A stretch of DNA of 64,000 bases from Pseudoglutamicibacter albus (GCF_022346425.1 NZ_JAKRCW010000001.1:62001-126000); one strand, 5' to 3'. Shown: positions 17,556 through 27,946, numbered from the stretch's first letter. The notes: a model not told the origin generated them from the sequence alone. Program-made: numbers and translations.

Positions 17556-18722
17556 GTGACTATGGTCACAGCGGATGCGGGTAGGGTGAGCGGCCCCTTG
17601 AAGGGCTTGGTTGTCGCGGATTTCACGCGGATCCTTGCGGGTCCGTACGCGACGATGCTGCTCGCTGACCTCGGCGCCACCGTCATCAAGGTTGAGTCTC
17701 CCAGTGGGGATGACACCCGTACGTGGCAGCCGCCGGCACGCGACGGGGAAGCGACCTACTACCTGGGCGTCAACCGCAATAAGCATGCGATCGCCCTGAA
17801 CCTCAAAGACGCCCACGACCTCGAAATCGCCCACCGCATCGTGGCCAAGGCCGATGTTTTCATGGAGAACTTCCGCCCTGGCGGGCTCAAGCAGTTCGGC
17901 TTGGACCCGCAGAGCGTCAGGGAGAAGCATCCTCACGTAGTCCATGCGAGCATCACGGGTTTCGGCTCCCGCGGCGGCGCGGACATGCCCGGCTACGACC
18001 TGCTAGCTCAAGCGACCTCTGGGTTCATGTCTCTGACCGGGGAGCCGGATGGCGATCCGCAGCGCGGTGGCGTCGCGATCTTCGACATTATGGCTGGCCT
18101 TCACGCCGCCGTCGGCGTCCTCGCCGCTCTCCGCCAGCGCGAACAGACCGGCCGCGGCCAGCACATCGAAGTCAACCTGCTGAGTTCTGCGCTGTCCGGC
18201 CTCGCGAATCAAACCTCGGGCTTCGTCGGCGCGGGCGCTGTTCCGTTCCGGATGGGCAACGACCATCCGAGCCTCTTCCCGTACGGTCCGTTCATGTGCT
18301 CGGACCGGCACGTGGTGATTTGCGTTGGTAATGACCGCCAGTTCGCGCTCCTTGCCACAGCGCTCGGTGTGTCTGAGCTTGCGGACAACGAAGACTACGC
18401 GACGATGCCTGCCCGCAACCGCAACCGGGATGCGTTGCGGCCGCTGATCGAGCAGCAGCTCGCACGTGCCACGGCCGATGAGTGGGCCACACGGCTACGC
18501 AAGGTGGGGCTTCCGGCTTCGCCGATCCTCGGGGTCGATGAAGGTGTCGCTTTCGCTGAATCGCTGGGATTGGAGCCGGTCATGACGCCGGTGGGGGAGC
18601 CCGATGGGGTGCCTACGGTGCGCACGCCGTTGTGGCTTTCGGACGCGGAGCCTGCGTATCGCAAGGAGCCGCCGGGTATAGATGAGGACCGTGATGCAAT
18701 CTTGGCGTGGCTCGAAGACTAA
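17556..18722 (+). CDS. Class III (CaiB/BaiF) CoA-transferase
   Basis: 388 aa. Formyl-CoA-transferase fold; motifs are VVADFTRILAGPYATMLLADLGA at the N-terminus, PGGLKQFGLDP, and GYDLLAQATSGFMSLTG containing the catalytic Asp. Relatives transfer CoA between dicarboxylic acids; beside a glutaryl-CoA dehydrogenase, the likely job is succinyl-CoA:glutarate CoA transfer (inference). The start is GTG 17556 or ATG 17562; neither has a clear ribosome site, and an inverted repeat covers both. Its end overlaps the next gene by about 40 bp. Confidence 0.88.
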   Translation: MTMVTADAGRVSGPLKGLVVADFTRILAGPYATMLLADLGATVIKVESPSGDDTRTWQPPARDGEATYYLGVNRNKHAIALNLKDAHDLEIAHRIVAKADVFMENFRPGGLKQFGLDPQSVREKHPHVVHASITGFGSRGGADMPGYDLLAQATSGFMSLTGEPDGDPQRGGVAIFDIMAGLHAAVGVLAALRQREQTGRGQHIEVNLLSSALSGLANQTSGFVGAGAVPFRMGNDHPSLFPYGPFMCSDRHVVICVGNDRQFALLATALGVSELADNEDYATMPARNRNRDALRPLIEQQLARATADEWATRLRKVGLPASPILGVDEGVAFAESLGLEPVMTPVGEPDGVPTVRTPLWLSDAEPAYRKEPPGIDEDRDAILAWLED

Positions 18723-20151
18723 CCGCGCCACTGACAAGCCGGCGCTCCACCGTACGCGGCAGGCCCGTAAAGCAGGGTTCGCGGCGTTCATCGGCACGAC
18801 CATCGAATGGTATGACTTCTATACGTATTCGACAGCGGCCGCGCTGGTTCTAGGGCCGCTGTTCTTCCCTGGCGAGCTCGGGGTCCTGGCCTCGTTCGCA
18901 ACGTTCTGGGCTGGGTTCCTCGCCCGCCCGATCGGCGGGGTGATCTTCGGCCACTGGGGCGACACGTTCGGCCGCAAGAGTGCCCTCATCACCACCCTTT
19001 TGCTCATGGGCGGCTGCACCACCGCGGTCGGTTTGCTCCCCACCTACGATGTGGCCGGCTGGTGGGCGCCCGCCGCCCTGGTCGTCTTGCGGCTGGTGCA
19101 AGGCATTGCGATGGGCGGGGAATGGGGTGGGGCCGTGGTGCTCGCCGCAGAGCACGCCCCAAGCAACCGCGGGATCCTGTACGCCGCCTTCGCCCAACAA
19201 GGCTCCCCGGCCGGTAACTTGTGCGCCTCCGGCATGTGGTTGCTCGTCGCGATGCTGCCGGATGACGCGTTCTTCACGTGGGGTTGGCGCGTTCCGTTCC
19301 TGATCTCTGCGGCACTCGTAGCGATCGGGTTGTGGATCAGGGTCTCGGTCGAAGAGTCCCCGGAGATGATGCGCGGGAACCTCCACCGCCACGACGACGC
19401 CACCCCCGCAACCGGCAACAGCCCCGCCGCTGCCAAGGCAGTCACTGCCGACGCCAGCCCCGCCGCTAACCCAGCTACTGCCAACAGCAACACCCCCGCC
19501 ACCGGCAGCGGCCGCGCTCGCCGTGAGGCTCCCATCGTGACCTTGTTCCGTGAACATAAGGCGACGGTTTTGTGGGGTGTGGGTGCGAGTGTTTTGGCGA
19601 CCACGGTCACGTACTTCAAGGCCACGCTCGCGTTGTCCTGGGCCACGGACGCTGGCTTGTTCACGCGGCAGGGTTTCCTCGCGATGGTCACGGCGGCGTT
19701 GGTCGTGCAGTTCTGTGTTCAGCCGTTGGGTGCGTTGCTGGTGCACCGCGCGAAGGAACGTGGCAGGGTGCGGCGCGCGGTCGCCGGGATGCTGATCCCT
19801 GAGATCGTGTTGCTTCCGCTCATGTTCGTTCTGATCAGCACGGGTAACTCTGTGCTCGCAACCGCGGGGATTTTTGCGGTCACGATCCCGCACGCCCTGT
19901 ATTTCTCAGCGCTCGCTGGCTTGCTCTCTGAGTCTTTCCCTCCCGAGGTCCGCTACACGGGTATTTCGTTGAGTTACCAGGTCGCCTCCTCGGTGTTCTC
20001 GGGTTCAGCACCGCTGGTGGGTTCCGCGATGATCACGATGGCCGGCGGGCACATGTGGCCTGTCGCTGTGATGGGTTCACTATTTGCTGTGCTGACGTTG
20101 GTCTCGGCGCTCAAGCTGTGTGGGGGCCGGATTGATAGACTCAGCGAGTAA
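18682..20151 (+). CDS. MHS-family MFS transporter
   Basis: 489 aa, twelve predicted membrane helices. Metabolite:H+ symporter signatures are [33 protein letters not shown] and the [19 protein letters not shown] loop. The central cytoplasmic loop (residues ~235-280) is expanded with an A/T/N/P-rich low-complexity insert. The start at 18682 lies inside the CoA-transferase gene, which implies coupled translation. By context it probably imports glutarate or a similar dicarboxylate. A second MHS transporter is at 60076-61416. Confidence 0.87.
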   Translation: MRTVMQSWRGSKTNRATDKPALHRTRQARKAGFAAFIGTTIEWYDFYTYSTAAALVLGPLFFPGELGVLASFATFWAGFLARPIGGVIFGHWGDTFGRKSALITTLLLMGGCTTAVGLLPTYDVAGWWAPAALVVLRLVQGIAMGGEWGGAVVLAAEHAPSNRGILYAAFAQQGSPAGNLCASGMWLLVAMLPDDAFFTWGWRVPFLISAALVAIGLWIRVSVEESPEMMRGNLHRHDDATPATGNSPAAAKAVTADASPAANPATANSNTPATGSGRARREAPIVTLFREHKATVLWGVGASVLATTVTYFKATLALSWATDAGLFTRQGFLAMVTAALVVQFCVQPLGALLVHRAKERGRVRRAVAGMLIPEIVLLPLMFVLISTGNSVLATAGIFAVTIPHALYFSALAGLLSESFPPEVRYTGISLSYQVASSVFSGSAPLVGSAMITMAGGHMWPVAVMGSLFAVLTLVSALKLCGGRIDRLSE

Positions 20152-20309
20152 GGCCCTCATCGCGGGAAAGCGCACGCCACAAGCCGGGTTGCTTGCGGCA
20201 TCGTGTCTTGAGATGGCGGGTTCGCTTGAGGCGGGCCCCGGTGATGGGGGTGTTTCCCTGCCAACGCACTAGAGCACGCACTAGGAGACAGTGCGCGAGG
20301 AGTAGATGC

Positions 20310-21611
20310 ATGCCGGCCGTCGTTATTGTTGGCGCCCAGTGGGGCGATGAAGGCAAGGGCAAAGCAACCGACCTTCTTGGTGGTCGTGTTGATTACGTTG
20401 TGAAGCCGAATGGCGGTAACAACGCGGGCCACACCGTTGTGGTGGGTGGTGAAAAGTACGAGCTGAAGCTCATCCCGGCCGGTATTTTGGCCCCGAATGT
20501 GATCCCTGTTCTGGGGAACGGCTGTGTTGTGAACCTTGAGGCCCTCTTCGAGGAGATCGACGCGCTCGAGGCTCGCGGCGCTGACACGTCCCGGCTGCGT
20601 GTTTCTGCGAACGCTCACTTGGTGGCCCCGTATCACCAGACACTCGATAAGGTCACCGAACGTTTCTTGGGTAAGCGCGCGATCGGCACCACCGGCCGCG
20701 GCATCGGCCCGACCTACATGGATAAGATCGGCCGCCTCGGCATCCGTGTCCAGGACATTTTCGACGAATCGATTCTGCGCCAGAAGATCGAGGGCTCACT
20801 GCGGCAGAAGAACGAACTCTTAGTCAAGGTCTATAACCGCCGTGCGGTGACAGTCGAAGAGATTGTTGAATACTTCTTGAGCTTCGCTGACCGTTTGCGC
20901 CCGATGGTGATCGACGCTGAGCTGGAACTCAACAAGGCGCTCGATGAAGGCAAGGTCGTGCTCATGGAGGGCGGGCAGGCAACCTTCTTGGATGTGGACC
21001 ACGGGACCTACCCGTTCGTGACCTCATCGAACCCGACCGCCGGCGGCGCCTCGGTGGGTGCCGGCATCGGCCCAACCCGCATCCAGCGCTCGATCGGCAT
21101 CATCAAGGCCTACACCACCCGCGTGGGTGCTGGCCCGTTCCCGACCGAACTGTTCGACGATATGGGTGAGCGCCTACGCACCGTGGGTGGCGAGTTCGGC
21201 GTCAACACGGGCCGTCCGCGCCGCACCGGCTGGTATGACGCGGTTATGGCTCGCTACGCGTCCCGCGTCAACGGTTTCACCGACTACTTCTTGACCAAGC
21301 TCGACGTTCTGACGGGCATCGAGAAGATCCCGGTGTGCGTCGCCTACGACGTGGACGGGGTGCGCCACGACGAGGTCCCGATGACGCAGTCCGAGTTCCA
21401 CCACGCCAAGCCAATCTATGAATATTTTGACGGCTGGACCGAAGACATCTCGGGGGCCCGGAGCCTCGATGACCTGCCGGAAAACGCCCGCAAGTATGTT
21501 GAAGCGCTCGAAGCGATGTCTGGTTGCCGCTTCTCCGCGATCGGGGTGGGCCCGGACCGTGACGCGAGCATCGTGGTGCGGGATCTGATCGGCCCGGTTG
21601 AAGACAACTGA
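20310..21611 (+). CDS. purA: Adenylosuccinate synthetase
   Basis: 433 aa from ATG 20310 with AGGAG upstream; the longer frame from 20193 has no family match. Joins IMP and aspartate with GTP to give adenylosuccinate, the first committed step to AMP. Motifs are [16 protein letters not shown] (GTP loop and catalytic Asp), NNAGHTVV (catalytic His), [17 protein letters not shown] and [21 protein letters not shown] stable hairpin follows at 21659-21690. Confidence 0.96.
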   Translation: MPAVVIVGAQWGDEGKGKATDLLGGRVDYVVKPNGGNNAGHTVVVGGEKYELKLIPAGILAPNVIPVLGNGCVVNLEALFEEIDALEARGADTSRLRVSANAHLVAPYHQTLDKVTERFLGKRAIGTTGRGIGPTYMDKIGRLGIRVQDIFDESILRQKIEGSLRQKNELLVKVYNRRAVTVEEIVEYFLSFADRLRPMVIDAELELNKALDEGKVVLMEGGQATFLDVDHGTYPFVTSSNPTAGGASVGAGIGPTRIQRSIGIIKAYTTRVGAGPFPTELFDDMGERLRTVGGEFGVNTGRPRRTGWYDAVMARYASRVNGFTDYFLTKLDVLTGIEKIPVCVAYDVDGVRHDEVPMTQSEFHHAKPIYEYFDGWTEDISGARSLDDLPENARKYVEALEAMSGCRFSAIGVGPDRDASIVVRDLIGPVEDN

Positions 21612-21658
21612 GCTCACTCATCCGGCCTTGAAAGAGACCGCTAGTAGCATCTGATGCC

Positions 21659-21690
21659 AGCGTGCATAGAACCTTGTTTCTATGCACGCT
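21659..21690 (+). terminator. purA terminator hairpin
   Basis: Perfect 13-bp stem (AGCGTGCATAGAA and its complement) with loop CCTTGT, about 48 bp after the purA stop. Only a weak T-run follows. Confidence 0.65.
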
Positions 21691-21756
21691 GTGCTTTATC
21701 CGAAGGTGTGTAGAGTAGGGCTCACACCGCTTGTTGCAGACAGCAAGGAGAACGCG

Positions 21757-22557
21757 ATGAAGATTTCCCTTGGCCAGTTCAGCCCGACCGCCGATGTCTT
21801 CGAAAACCTCGAAACGTTGGATAAGTTGGCGCGGCAGGCCGCCTCTGAGAAGGCGGACATGATCGTGTTCCCTGAGGAGTCGATGCTTTCGCTGGTCCAG
21901 GCTGGCGATGATTTCGCTGGGCTTGTTGAGAAGGGGTGGGAGCGTTTCGCCCGCCAGGTCGGTTTGATTGCGGCGAGCCACAGCATCGCTGTTGTGGTGG
22001 GCGGCTATGAGCCGAACGAAACCGGCAAGCCGTACAACACGGTCCTTGCAGTGGATGCGAATGGCCAGGAGCTTGAGACGTACCGCAAGATCCACTTATA
22101 TGACGCGTTCACGTCCAAGGAATCGAACCGTATTTCTGCAGGCGACCCCAACCAGGTCGCTACGTTCACGTACGGGAACCTGACGTTCGGGATGATGACG
22201 TGCTACGACGTGCGTTTCCCCGAGCTCGCGCGCAACCTTGCGTTGGCTGGCGCTGATGTTCTGTTGGTTCCAGCGGCTTGGTATAAAGGCGAGAACAAGA
22301 TCGACCACTGGCAGACGCTACTGAAGGCCCGCGCTGTGGAGAACACGGTATGGGTTGTGGCCGCCGGTACGGCCTCGAACCAGACGATCGGATACTCGGT
22401 CATCCTGGATCCGCTGGCCCAGCCTGTCGCTTATCTTGAGGACGAGCCATTCGGGTTGGTCACGGGAAAAGTGGGCCGCAAGAAGGTCAAGAGCGTGCGC
22501 GAATACCTGCCGGTTCTTCAGAACCGCCGCGTAGGGGTCGACGCGCCAAAGGCCTGA
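21757..22557 (+). CDS. Carbon-nitrogen hydrolase (nitrilase superfamily)
   Basis: 266 aa from ATG 21757 with AAGGAG 6 nt upstream. The nitrilase Glu-Lys-Cys triad is visible: FPEESML, YRKIHLYDAF and MTCYDVRFPELAR. The layout resembles omega-amidase or deaminated-glutathione amidase-like enzymes, which hydrolyse small amides. It stands alone after purA and is convergent with corA. Substrate unknown. Confidence 0.87.
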   Translation: MKISLGQFSPTADVFENLETLDKLARQAASEKADMIVFPEESMLSLVQAGDDFAGLVEKGWERFARQVGLIAASHSIAVVVGGYEPNETGKPYNTVLAVDANGQELETYRKIHLYDAFTSKESNRISAGDPNQVATFTYGNLTFGMMTCYDVRFPELARNLALAGADVLLVPAAWYKGENKIDHWQTLLKARAVENTVWVVAAGTASNQTIGYSVILDPLAQPVAYLEDEPFGLVTGKVGRKKVKSVREYLPVLQNRRVGVDAPKA

Positions 22558-22599
22558 TCGCTGACCGCTGGCTAGCCGCGGCAGGGCTAGCCAGCGCCG

Positions 22600-23706
22600 C
22601 TACATCCAGTCTTTCTTTTTGAAGACGATGAACAGGAACAGAGCGAACCCGAACATAGCCGCGAGCGCGAGCGGGTAGCCGTAGGTCCATTCGAGTTCGG
22701 GCATGTTCGTGAAGTTCATACCGTAGATCGCACCGATGAGCGTGGGAGCAAAGATGATAGCCGCCCACCCGGAGATCTTCTTCATGTCTTCGTTTTGCCG
22801 CTGCGAAACGAGCGTCGCGTTGACCTGCAGGATCTGATTCAGCGCATCCCGTAGTTCGGCGATGTCGGGGATGATCTGGGAGAGATGATCAGAGACGTCA
22901 TCGAGGTACATACGCAACTCGGTGTCGGTCCCATAGCGGGTGGTTCCGATCAACAGGCGGCGGATCACGGTCGCTAACCCGTTGGACATTTGGCGTAGCT
23001 CGATGATCTCGCGCGACAAGCGGTAAATACGCTCGGCAGCCGCCGGGTCACCCGAGAACACCTGGCGTTCAATCTCTTCTTTATCGGTTTCCAGGCCACG
23101 CAGCACGGGGCCGTATCCGTCCACGACCGCATCGAGCACTGCATGCAGCACGGCTTCCGGGCCGTGCTTGAGTAGCTCGTTCTGTTCGCCGAAGCGGTGT
23201 TCGAGCCGGAAACCTTTCGCCTGCCAGGCTCGCACCGCGGCCTGATCTTGGCACAAAACCGCTACCTGGTTCCCGCGCATCAACAGGTTGAATTCGCCGA
23301 AGACGACCTCTTCGATGTCATCTTGATAGGCAACAGAGTGAGTCACGACGAACAGGGTGTCGCCCTGACGTTCGGCTTTAGCGCGCCGCGATGGGGCCTG
23401 TAGGTCTTCGAGCAGCAGCGGGTGAAGATCCCAGGCTTCCGCGAGGTCTTCAATCTGCTGGTCAGTCGGCTTATCCATCGAGATCACGACGACCTGGTCA
23501 GGGTGTTCTTCCGAATACCTGCCAGCGGTTTCGATGGTGTGGCCGCCGGTGAGCGGAAACGCGCCTTCGTTATCGAATGAGACTGCGCGGATGTTGTCTT
23601 TCACCACGTGCGGGGTCGGCGGCGCAACGGGGGTTCGCTTATGACTGGCACGTCCCGAAACGAGGGGGAGGCCGAGTTTGGAGCGGATCTTGTTGCGAGC
23701 AGACAT
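22600..23706 (-). CDS. corA: CorA-type magnesium/divalent cation channel
   Basis: About 368 aa from ATG 23706 (MSARNKIRSK). A large cytoplasmic N-terminal domain is followed by two C-terminal membrane helices. The hallmark GMN motif appears in IYGMNFTNMPELEW between the helices, and the protein ends with a basic KKKDWM tail, as expected for CorA. It conducts Mg2+, possibly also Co2+/Ni2+, as a pentamer in the inner membrane. Upstream, 23707-23881 contains no gene. Confidence 0.92.
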   Translation of the reverse strand: MSARNKIRSKLGLPLVSGRASHKRTPVAPPTPHVVKDNIRAVSFDNEGAFPLTGGHTIETAGRYSEEHPDQVVVISMDKPTDQQIEDLAEAWDLHPLLLEDLQAPSRRAKAERQGDTLFVVTHSVAYQDDIEEVVFGEFNLLMRGNQVAVLCQDQAAVRAWQAKGFRLEHRFGEQNELLKHGPEAVLHAVLDAVVDGYGPVLRGLETDKEEIERQVFSGDPAAAERIYRLSREIIELRQMSNGLATVIRRLLIGTTRYGTDTELRMYLDDVSDHLSQIIPDIAELRDALNQILQVNATLVSQRQNEDMKKISGWAAIIFAPTLIGAIYGMNFTNMPELEWTYGYPLALAAMFGFALFLFIVFKKKDWM

Positions 23707-23881
23707 GCCTCTATTCTGGCACCAGTTCCGCTCGTTCCCGGCCACCGCGACGCGCTGGACGTTCAACCCCGCGGCGCCGCGGTGAGACGGTCACGCGGTA
23801 GCCACCGCGCCACCGCGCCGCCGCGCAGGCGCCTCAAGCGTCGGTGCGCGATCGTGCCGCGCAGCGACGCAACAGCAACCG

Positions 23882-24394
23882 TTATGCGCGTAGCTGGCGT
23901 TTGGAGGAGATGACTCCGGTGTCGAAGCCTGCAAGGTGGAGGCCGCCGTGGAAGCGCGCGTGCTCGATCTTGACGCAACGGTTCATGACCGCGGCGAGCC
24001 CGCCGGCTTCAGCGATGCGCGCGGCTTCTTCGTTCCACAGGCCCAACTGAGCCCAGAACACCTTCGCGCCCACACGCACGGCGTCCTCAGCGACGCTCGG
24101 GAGGTCTTCGTTACGGCGGAACGCAACCACGATGTCGGGCACTTCCGGCAGGTCATCGAGGCTCGGGTACACGGGCTCCCCGAGCAACTCGGTGGCTCGC
24201 GGGTTGATGAAGTACAGCTTGTAGGGGGCGGAGGACTGCAGGTAGGTCGCCACAAAGTACGCGGCACGCGCCGGGTTCGTGGAGGCACCCACGATCGCAA
24301 CGCTCTTGGCGGCACGCAAAAGGTTCAATCGTTGCGGGGCTGATGGGCCAACCCACGTGCTGTTGGCCTCTGTTGTGGTGGTTTCGTTGCTCAT
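23882..24394 (-). CDS. CoA-binding (YccU-like) protein
   Basis: 170 aa. Rossmann-type CoA-binding domain with SVAIVGASTNPARAAYFVA near residue 32, then LYFINPRATELLGEPVYPSL and VFWAQLGLWNEEA. The family is widespread but has no settled function. It overlaps the stop of metY by one base (TAATG), so it is cotranscribed with metY and controlled by the same SAM riboswitch. Confidence 0.87.
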   Translation of the reverse strand: MSNETTTTEANSTWVGPSAPQRLNLLRAAKSVAIVGASTNPARAAYFVATYLQSSAPYKLYFINPRATELLGEPVYPSLDDLPEVPDIVVAFRRNEDLPSVAEDAVRVGAKVFWAQLGLWNEEAARIAEAGGLAAVMNRCVKIEHARFHGGLHLAGFDTGVISSKRQLRA

Positions 24395-25710
24395 TACGCT
24401 TCCTCCCCGTTCGCAGCACCGTTCACGGCGGCTTCGAGGGCCTGGTCGAGGTCCCAGATGATGTCCTCAACATCCTCAAGGCCCACCGAAATCCGGATCA
24501 GGTCTTCACCGATCCCGCCCGCAATCAGCTGTTCTTTACTTAGCTGCTGATGCGTTGTGGATGCCGGATGCAACACGAGGGTCTTCGCGTCACCAATGTT
24601 GGCTAGGTGGCTGGCCAGCTGCAGGTTCGCGATGAACTCAGCCCCGACGTCGCGCCCACCCTTGACACCAAAGCTGAACACGGAGCCCACACCGTTCGGC
24701 AAGAGCTGCTTGCCGCGTTCGTGGTAGGCGTGGTCTTCCAGGTCGGCGTAGGAGACCCACTCGATGCGGTCATCGTTAGCCAGCCAACGCGCGACCTTGC
24801 GGGCGTTGGCGATGTGCGCATCCATACGCTGCGGCAGGGTTTCGATGCCGATCAGCAGCTGCCACGCGGACTGAGGGGCGAGCGATGCGCCGATGTCACG
24901 CAACTGTTCGTTGCGTAGCTTGGTGAGGAAACCGTATTCACCGAAGTTGCCCCACCACGACAAGTCACCGTAGGAAGGCACCGGCTCCGTCATGGATGGG
25001 AAGTTGCCGTTGCCCCAGTTGAAACGGCCTGATTCAACGACGACGCCGCCCAGGGTGGTTCCGTGGCCGCCCAGGAACTTGGTCGCCGAGTGGATCACGA
25101 TGTCCGCGCCGTGTTCCAGCGGACGGAAAATATATGGCGGGGTCAGGGTTGAGTCCACAACCAGTGGGATCCCGTGTTCGTGGGCGAGAGCGCCGAGACC
25201 TTCGATGTCGGTGATCACACCGGACGGGTTGGCGACCACCTCGGTGTAGAGGACCTTGGTGTTCGGTTGGATCGCGGCCGCGAAGTCCTCGACCTCGGTT
25301 GAGTCGATGAACGTGGTCTCCACGCCGAATCGGCGCAGCGTGACATCCAGCTGGGTTACGGTCCCGCCGTAGAGCTTCGAGGAAGCGACCACGTGATCGC
25401 CCGCCTGGCATAGCGCGGCGAACGTGATGAACTCAGCGGCCATACCCGAAGACGTCGCGACCGCGCCGATACCGCCCTCAAGGGACGCGACGCGTTCCTC
25501 GAACGCCGCAACCGTAGGGTTAGCGATACGCGAATACACGTTCCCGTACTTCTGCAGCGCGAACAGCGTTGCCGCATCGTCCGCGTTTTCAAACACGAAA
25601 GACGTCGTGTTATACAGCGGGACGGCACGCGAACCGTGCTCCGAATCAGGGGTGGCACCCGCATGCAGGGCACGGGTACGGAAACCGAATTGACGGTCGG
25701 CAGAAGACAT
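24394..25710 (-). CDS. metY: O-acetylhomoserine sulfhydrylase
   Basis: 438 aa. PLP enzyme that makes homocysteine from O-acetylhomoserine and sulfide. Family features are the N-terminal TRALHAGATPD, YSRIANPTVAAFEERVASLE, and SATKFLGGHGT containing the PLP-binding Lys. The length is typical of MetY and longer than MetB. AAGGAG lies 4 nt before the ATG. A SAM-I riboswitch at 25726-25824 directly precedes it, so expression should fall when SAM is abundant. The CoA-binding gene follows with TAATG overlap. Confidence 0.94.
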   Translation of the reverse strand: MSSADRQFGFRTRALHAGATPDSEHGSRAVPLYNTTSFVFENADDAATLFALQKYGNVYSRIANPTVAAFEERVASLEGGIGAVATSSGMAAEFITFAALCQAGDHVVASSKLYGGTVTQLDVTLRRFGVETTFIDSTEVEDFAAAIQPNTKVLYTEVVANPSGVITDIEGLGALAHEHGIPLVVDSTLTPPYIFRPLEHGADIVIHSATKFLGGHGTTLGGVVVESGRFNWGNGNFPSMTEPVPSYGDLSWWGNFGEYGFLTKLRNEQLRDIGASLAPQSAWQLLIGIETLPQRMDAHIANARKVARWLANDDRIEWVSYADLEDHAYHERGKQLLPNGVGSVFSFGVKGGRDVGAEFIANLQLASHLANIGDAKTLVLHPASTTHQQLSKEQLIAGGIGEDLIRISVGLEDVEDIIWDLDQALEAAVNGAANGEEA

Positions 25711-25725
25711 GGAACTCCTTCAACT

Positions 25726-25824
25726 CCATCGATCCCGGCATGAGCACCATTCGCTGCAGCGGTGGTGCTGCGTCGATGGTTGCTGCGGCGTCACAGGGCC
25801 AGGTCCCTCGACCGCTCTAGATGG
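25726..25824 (-). promoter_or_regulatory. SAM-I (S-box) riboswitch upstream of metY
   Basis: Read on the minus strand: P1 arms CCATC...GATGG close the element. The S-box core follows in order: AGAGCGG, GAGGGACCTGGCCC, TGACGCC, GCAGCAACC, then GGTGCTCATGCC before the 3' P1 strand. The 3' arm continues into GATGGAG and, after a few bases, the AAGGAG ribosome site of metY, so translational control by SAM binding is plausible. Confidence 0.88.
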
Positions 25825-25920
25825 TCAGCCACCATTATGCGCACTCGACTCGAGCCAGGGCAAACGCATGTGACGTACTAAGGCGCGCCGGGAACAGTGC
25901 GGCCGGCATAAGCTGGGGAT

Positions 25921-26580
25921 ATGAGCACCAGCCCTCACCACGTCCCGTCTCTCGCTTTGGTCCGCCACGGGCAAACAGACTGGAATAAAGAACGCCGCTT
26001 CCAAGGAAGCGCGGACGTCCCCCTCAACGCGACCGGCATCGAACAAGCCCGCGCCGCGGCGGAAACCCTGGCGGCTGACGCGACATCACGATGGGGTAGC
26101 CCGTGGGACGTCATCTTCACCTCCCCACAACTCAGGGCGCGCGAAACCGCGGAGATCATCGCTGAACACCTCGGACTTGAGGGGCCGCGCGTCGTCGCTG
26201 GGCTCAAAGAACGCTCCTACGGCCCCTACGAAGGCCGTGCCTACGGCGACCTCGACAAAGAAACCTTCACCTACCTCTTCCCGGCACACCTCCCCAACGT
26301 CGAAGAGATCGAGGCCCGCGGTAAAGAGCTCGGGATCCTCGAAGGCGTCGAAAGCTCCAAAGACGCCGGCCGCCGTAGCGCTACAGCGCTCGCCGAAGCG
26401 CTCCAGCGCAACCCAGGCCAACGCGTCATCGCCGTATCCCACGGCTCGACCACCCGCTGCCTGCTCAACACCCTGGACGAGTGGAACATCAGCAACCCGG
26501 GGTTGCGCAACTGCGACATCCGCTACCTCACTCCAGCCCAAGAAGCGCACTTGCACCACATCCGCAGCGCACTTTCCTAA
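25921..26580 (+). CDS. Histidine phosphatase (phosphoglycerate mutase-like)
   Basis: 219 aa. The RHG motif is at LVRHGQTDWN with the phosphorylated His, followed by FTSPQLRARETAEII and the second catalytic His in VSHGSTTRCLL. It belongs to the broad branch of acid phosphatases/cofactor-dependent mutases, and the true substrate is not predictable. Divergent from metY; its start is about 100 bp from the metY riboswitch. Confidence 0.86.
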   Translation: MSTSPHHVPSLALVRHGQTDWNKERRFQGSADVPLNATGIEQARAAAETLAADATSRWGSPWDVIFTSPQLRARETAEIIAEHLGLEGPRVVAGLKERSYGPYEGRAYGDLDKETFTYLFPAHLPNVEEIEARGKELGILEGVESSKDAGRRSATALAEALQRNPGQRVIAVSHGSTTRCLLNTLDEWNISNPGLRNCDIRYLTPAQEAHLHHIRSALS

Positions 26581-26656
26581 CCCGGCGCTGCATCACAGCC
26601 ACCCACTACACTGACTGTGACGCCGTTCACGGACACCAGCTAAGCCAAGGACACCC

Positions 26657-27946
26657 ATGATGAGCACCGCCAGTACATCAGCGAGAAACACGTCAACACC
26701 GGGGCAACAGCTTCCGGCGGTACATCCGGCGGCGCAAGAACCGATCCCGGCGGAACTCAACGGGCACATTGTCCGGTTGCGCCGCTATCTGCACGCGAAT
26801 CCCGAGCTGGACCGGCACCTGCCCACGACTCAAGCGGCGGTGCTGGATGCGCTCGAGGGAACCGAGGGGATCGAGCTGCACACCGGGAAGGCGCTGTCCT
26901 CCGTGACCGCTGTTCTGCGTGGTGCTGCTCCGCTACCTGACGGCACGCGCCGCCCCGTAGTCCTGTTGCGTGGCGACATGGACGCGCTACCGGTCACCGA
27001 AGAAACCGGGCTTGAATATTCGCCCACCGAAACCGGGAAGATGCATGCGTGCGGCCACGACATGCACACCGCCGGCCTGGTGGGTGCGCTGCTGTATCTC
27101 GCGCAGCGCCGCGATGAACTCACCGCCGATGTTGTGGGCATGTTCCAGCCTGCCGAAGAAACCGCTGGCGGCGCGAAAATCATGATTGAAGAAGGCCTAC
27201 TGGAAGCCGCAGGCCAGCCGGTCGATGAGGCGTACGCGATCCACGTGTACGCCGACCGCTATCCGCACGCAACGTTCGTCTCCAAGCCGGGAACCATCCA
27301 GTCCGGTTGTGACGACCTCGTCATCACCGTCCACGGCCAAGGCGGCCACGGATCCGCCCCGCACCAGGCCGCGGACCCGGTGCCAGTCGCGGCAGAGATC
27401 GTACTCGGCCTACAGACCATGGTGACCCGCCAATTCGACCCGTTCGACCCCGTCGTGGTGACTGTCGGCTCGATCAAAGCGGGCTCTGCGCCGAACATCA
27501 TCCCGTCCACCGCGACCATCCAGGTCACGCTACGTTCCTTCAGCCCGGCCTCACGTGAAAAGCTCGTTCCGGCCGTGCAACGCGTCGCCAAAGGCATCGC
27601 GGAAGCCCACGGGATGAGCGCAAGCTATAGGGTCGAATGCGACTTCCCTGTAACCGTGAACTCGGCCGAACACGTGGACTACGTGGCCGAAACCGTGCGG
27701 GACCTGTTCGGGGATACCGCCTACCGAGACCTGCCGCGCACCGAAGCCGGTTCAGAAGACTTCTCCGAAGTGCTCCAGCGCGTACCGGGCGCCTACATTT
27801 TCCTCGGTGCCGTCCCGGAAGGCGAAGACCCCACGAAAGTTGCGGGCAACCACTCGCCGCACGCGATCTTCGACGACCGCGTGCTGGGCCGCAGCGTGCG
27901 GCTTTTCGCGGAACTCGCGCTACGCCGCGGGCCTCTCGCACAGTAA
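26657..27946 (+). CDS. M20-family amidohydrolase/peptidase
   Basis: 429 aa. Metal-dependent hydrolase of the M20D type (hippurate hydrolase/IAA-amino acid hydrolase-like). Metal-ligand motifs are RGDMDALPVTEETG, HACGHDMHTAGLVGAL and FQPAEETAGGAK, and the dimerisation domain begins near GHGSAPHQAADP. The first ~30 residues are Ser/Thr/Pro-rich. Likely a cytoplasmic deacylase of N-acyl amino acids. It is convergent with the CitE-like gene. Confidence 0.88.
   Translation: MMSTASTSARNTSTPGQQLPAVHPAAQEPIPAELNGHIVRLRRYLHANPELDRHLPTTQAAVLDALEGTEGIELHTGKALSSVTAVLRGAAPLPDGTRRPVVLLRGDMDALPVTEETGLEYSPTETGKMHACGHDMHTAGLVGALLYLAQRRDELTADVVGMFQPAEETAGGAKIMIEEGLLEAAGQPVDEAYAIHVYADRYPHATFVSKPGTIQSGCDDLVITVHGQGGHGSAPHQAADPVPVAAEIVLGLQTMVTRQFDPFDPVVVTVGSIKAGSAPNIIPSTATIQVTLRSFSPASREKLVPAVQRVAKGIAEAHGMSASYRVECDFPVTVNSAEHVDYVAETVRDLFGDTAYRDLPRTEAGSEDFSEVLQRVPGAYIFLGAVPEGEDPTKVAGNHSPHAIFDDRVLGRSVRLFAELALRRGPLAQ

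Noticed and set aside
18850-19893. 347-codon minus-strand frame opposite the MHS transporter
   Set aside because: Shadow of a GC-rich membrane protein gene.
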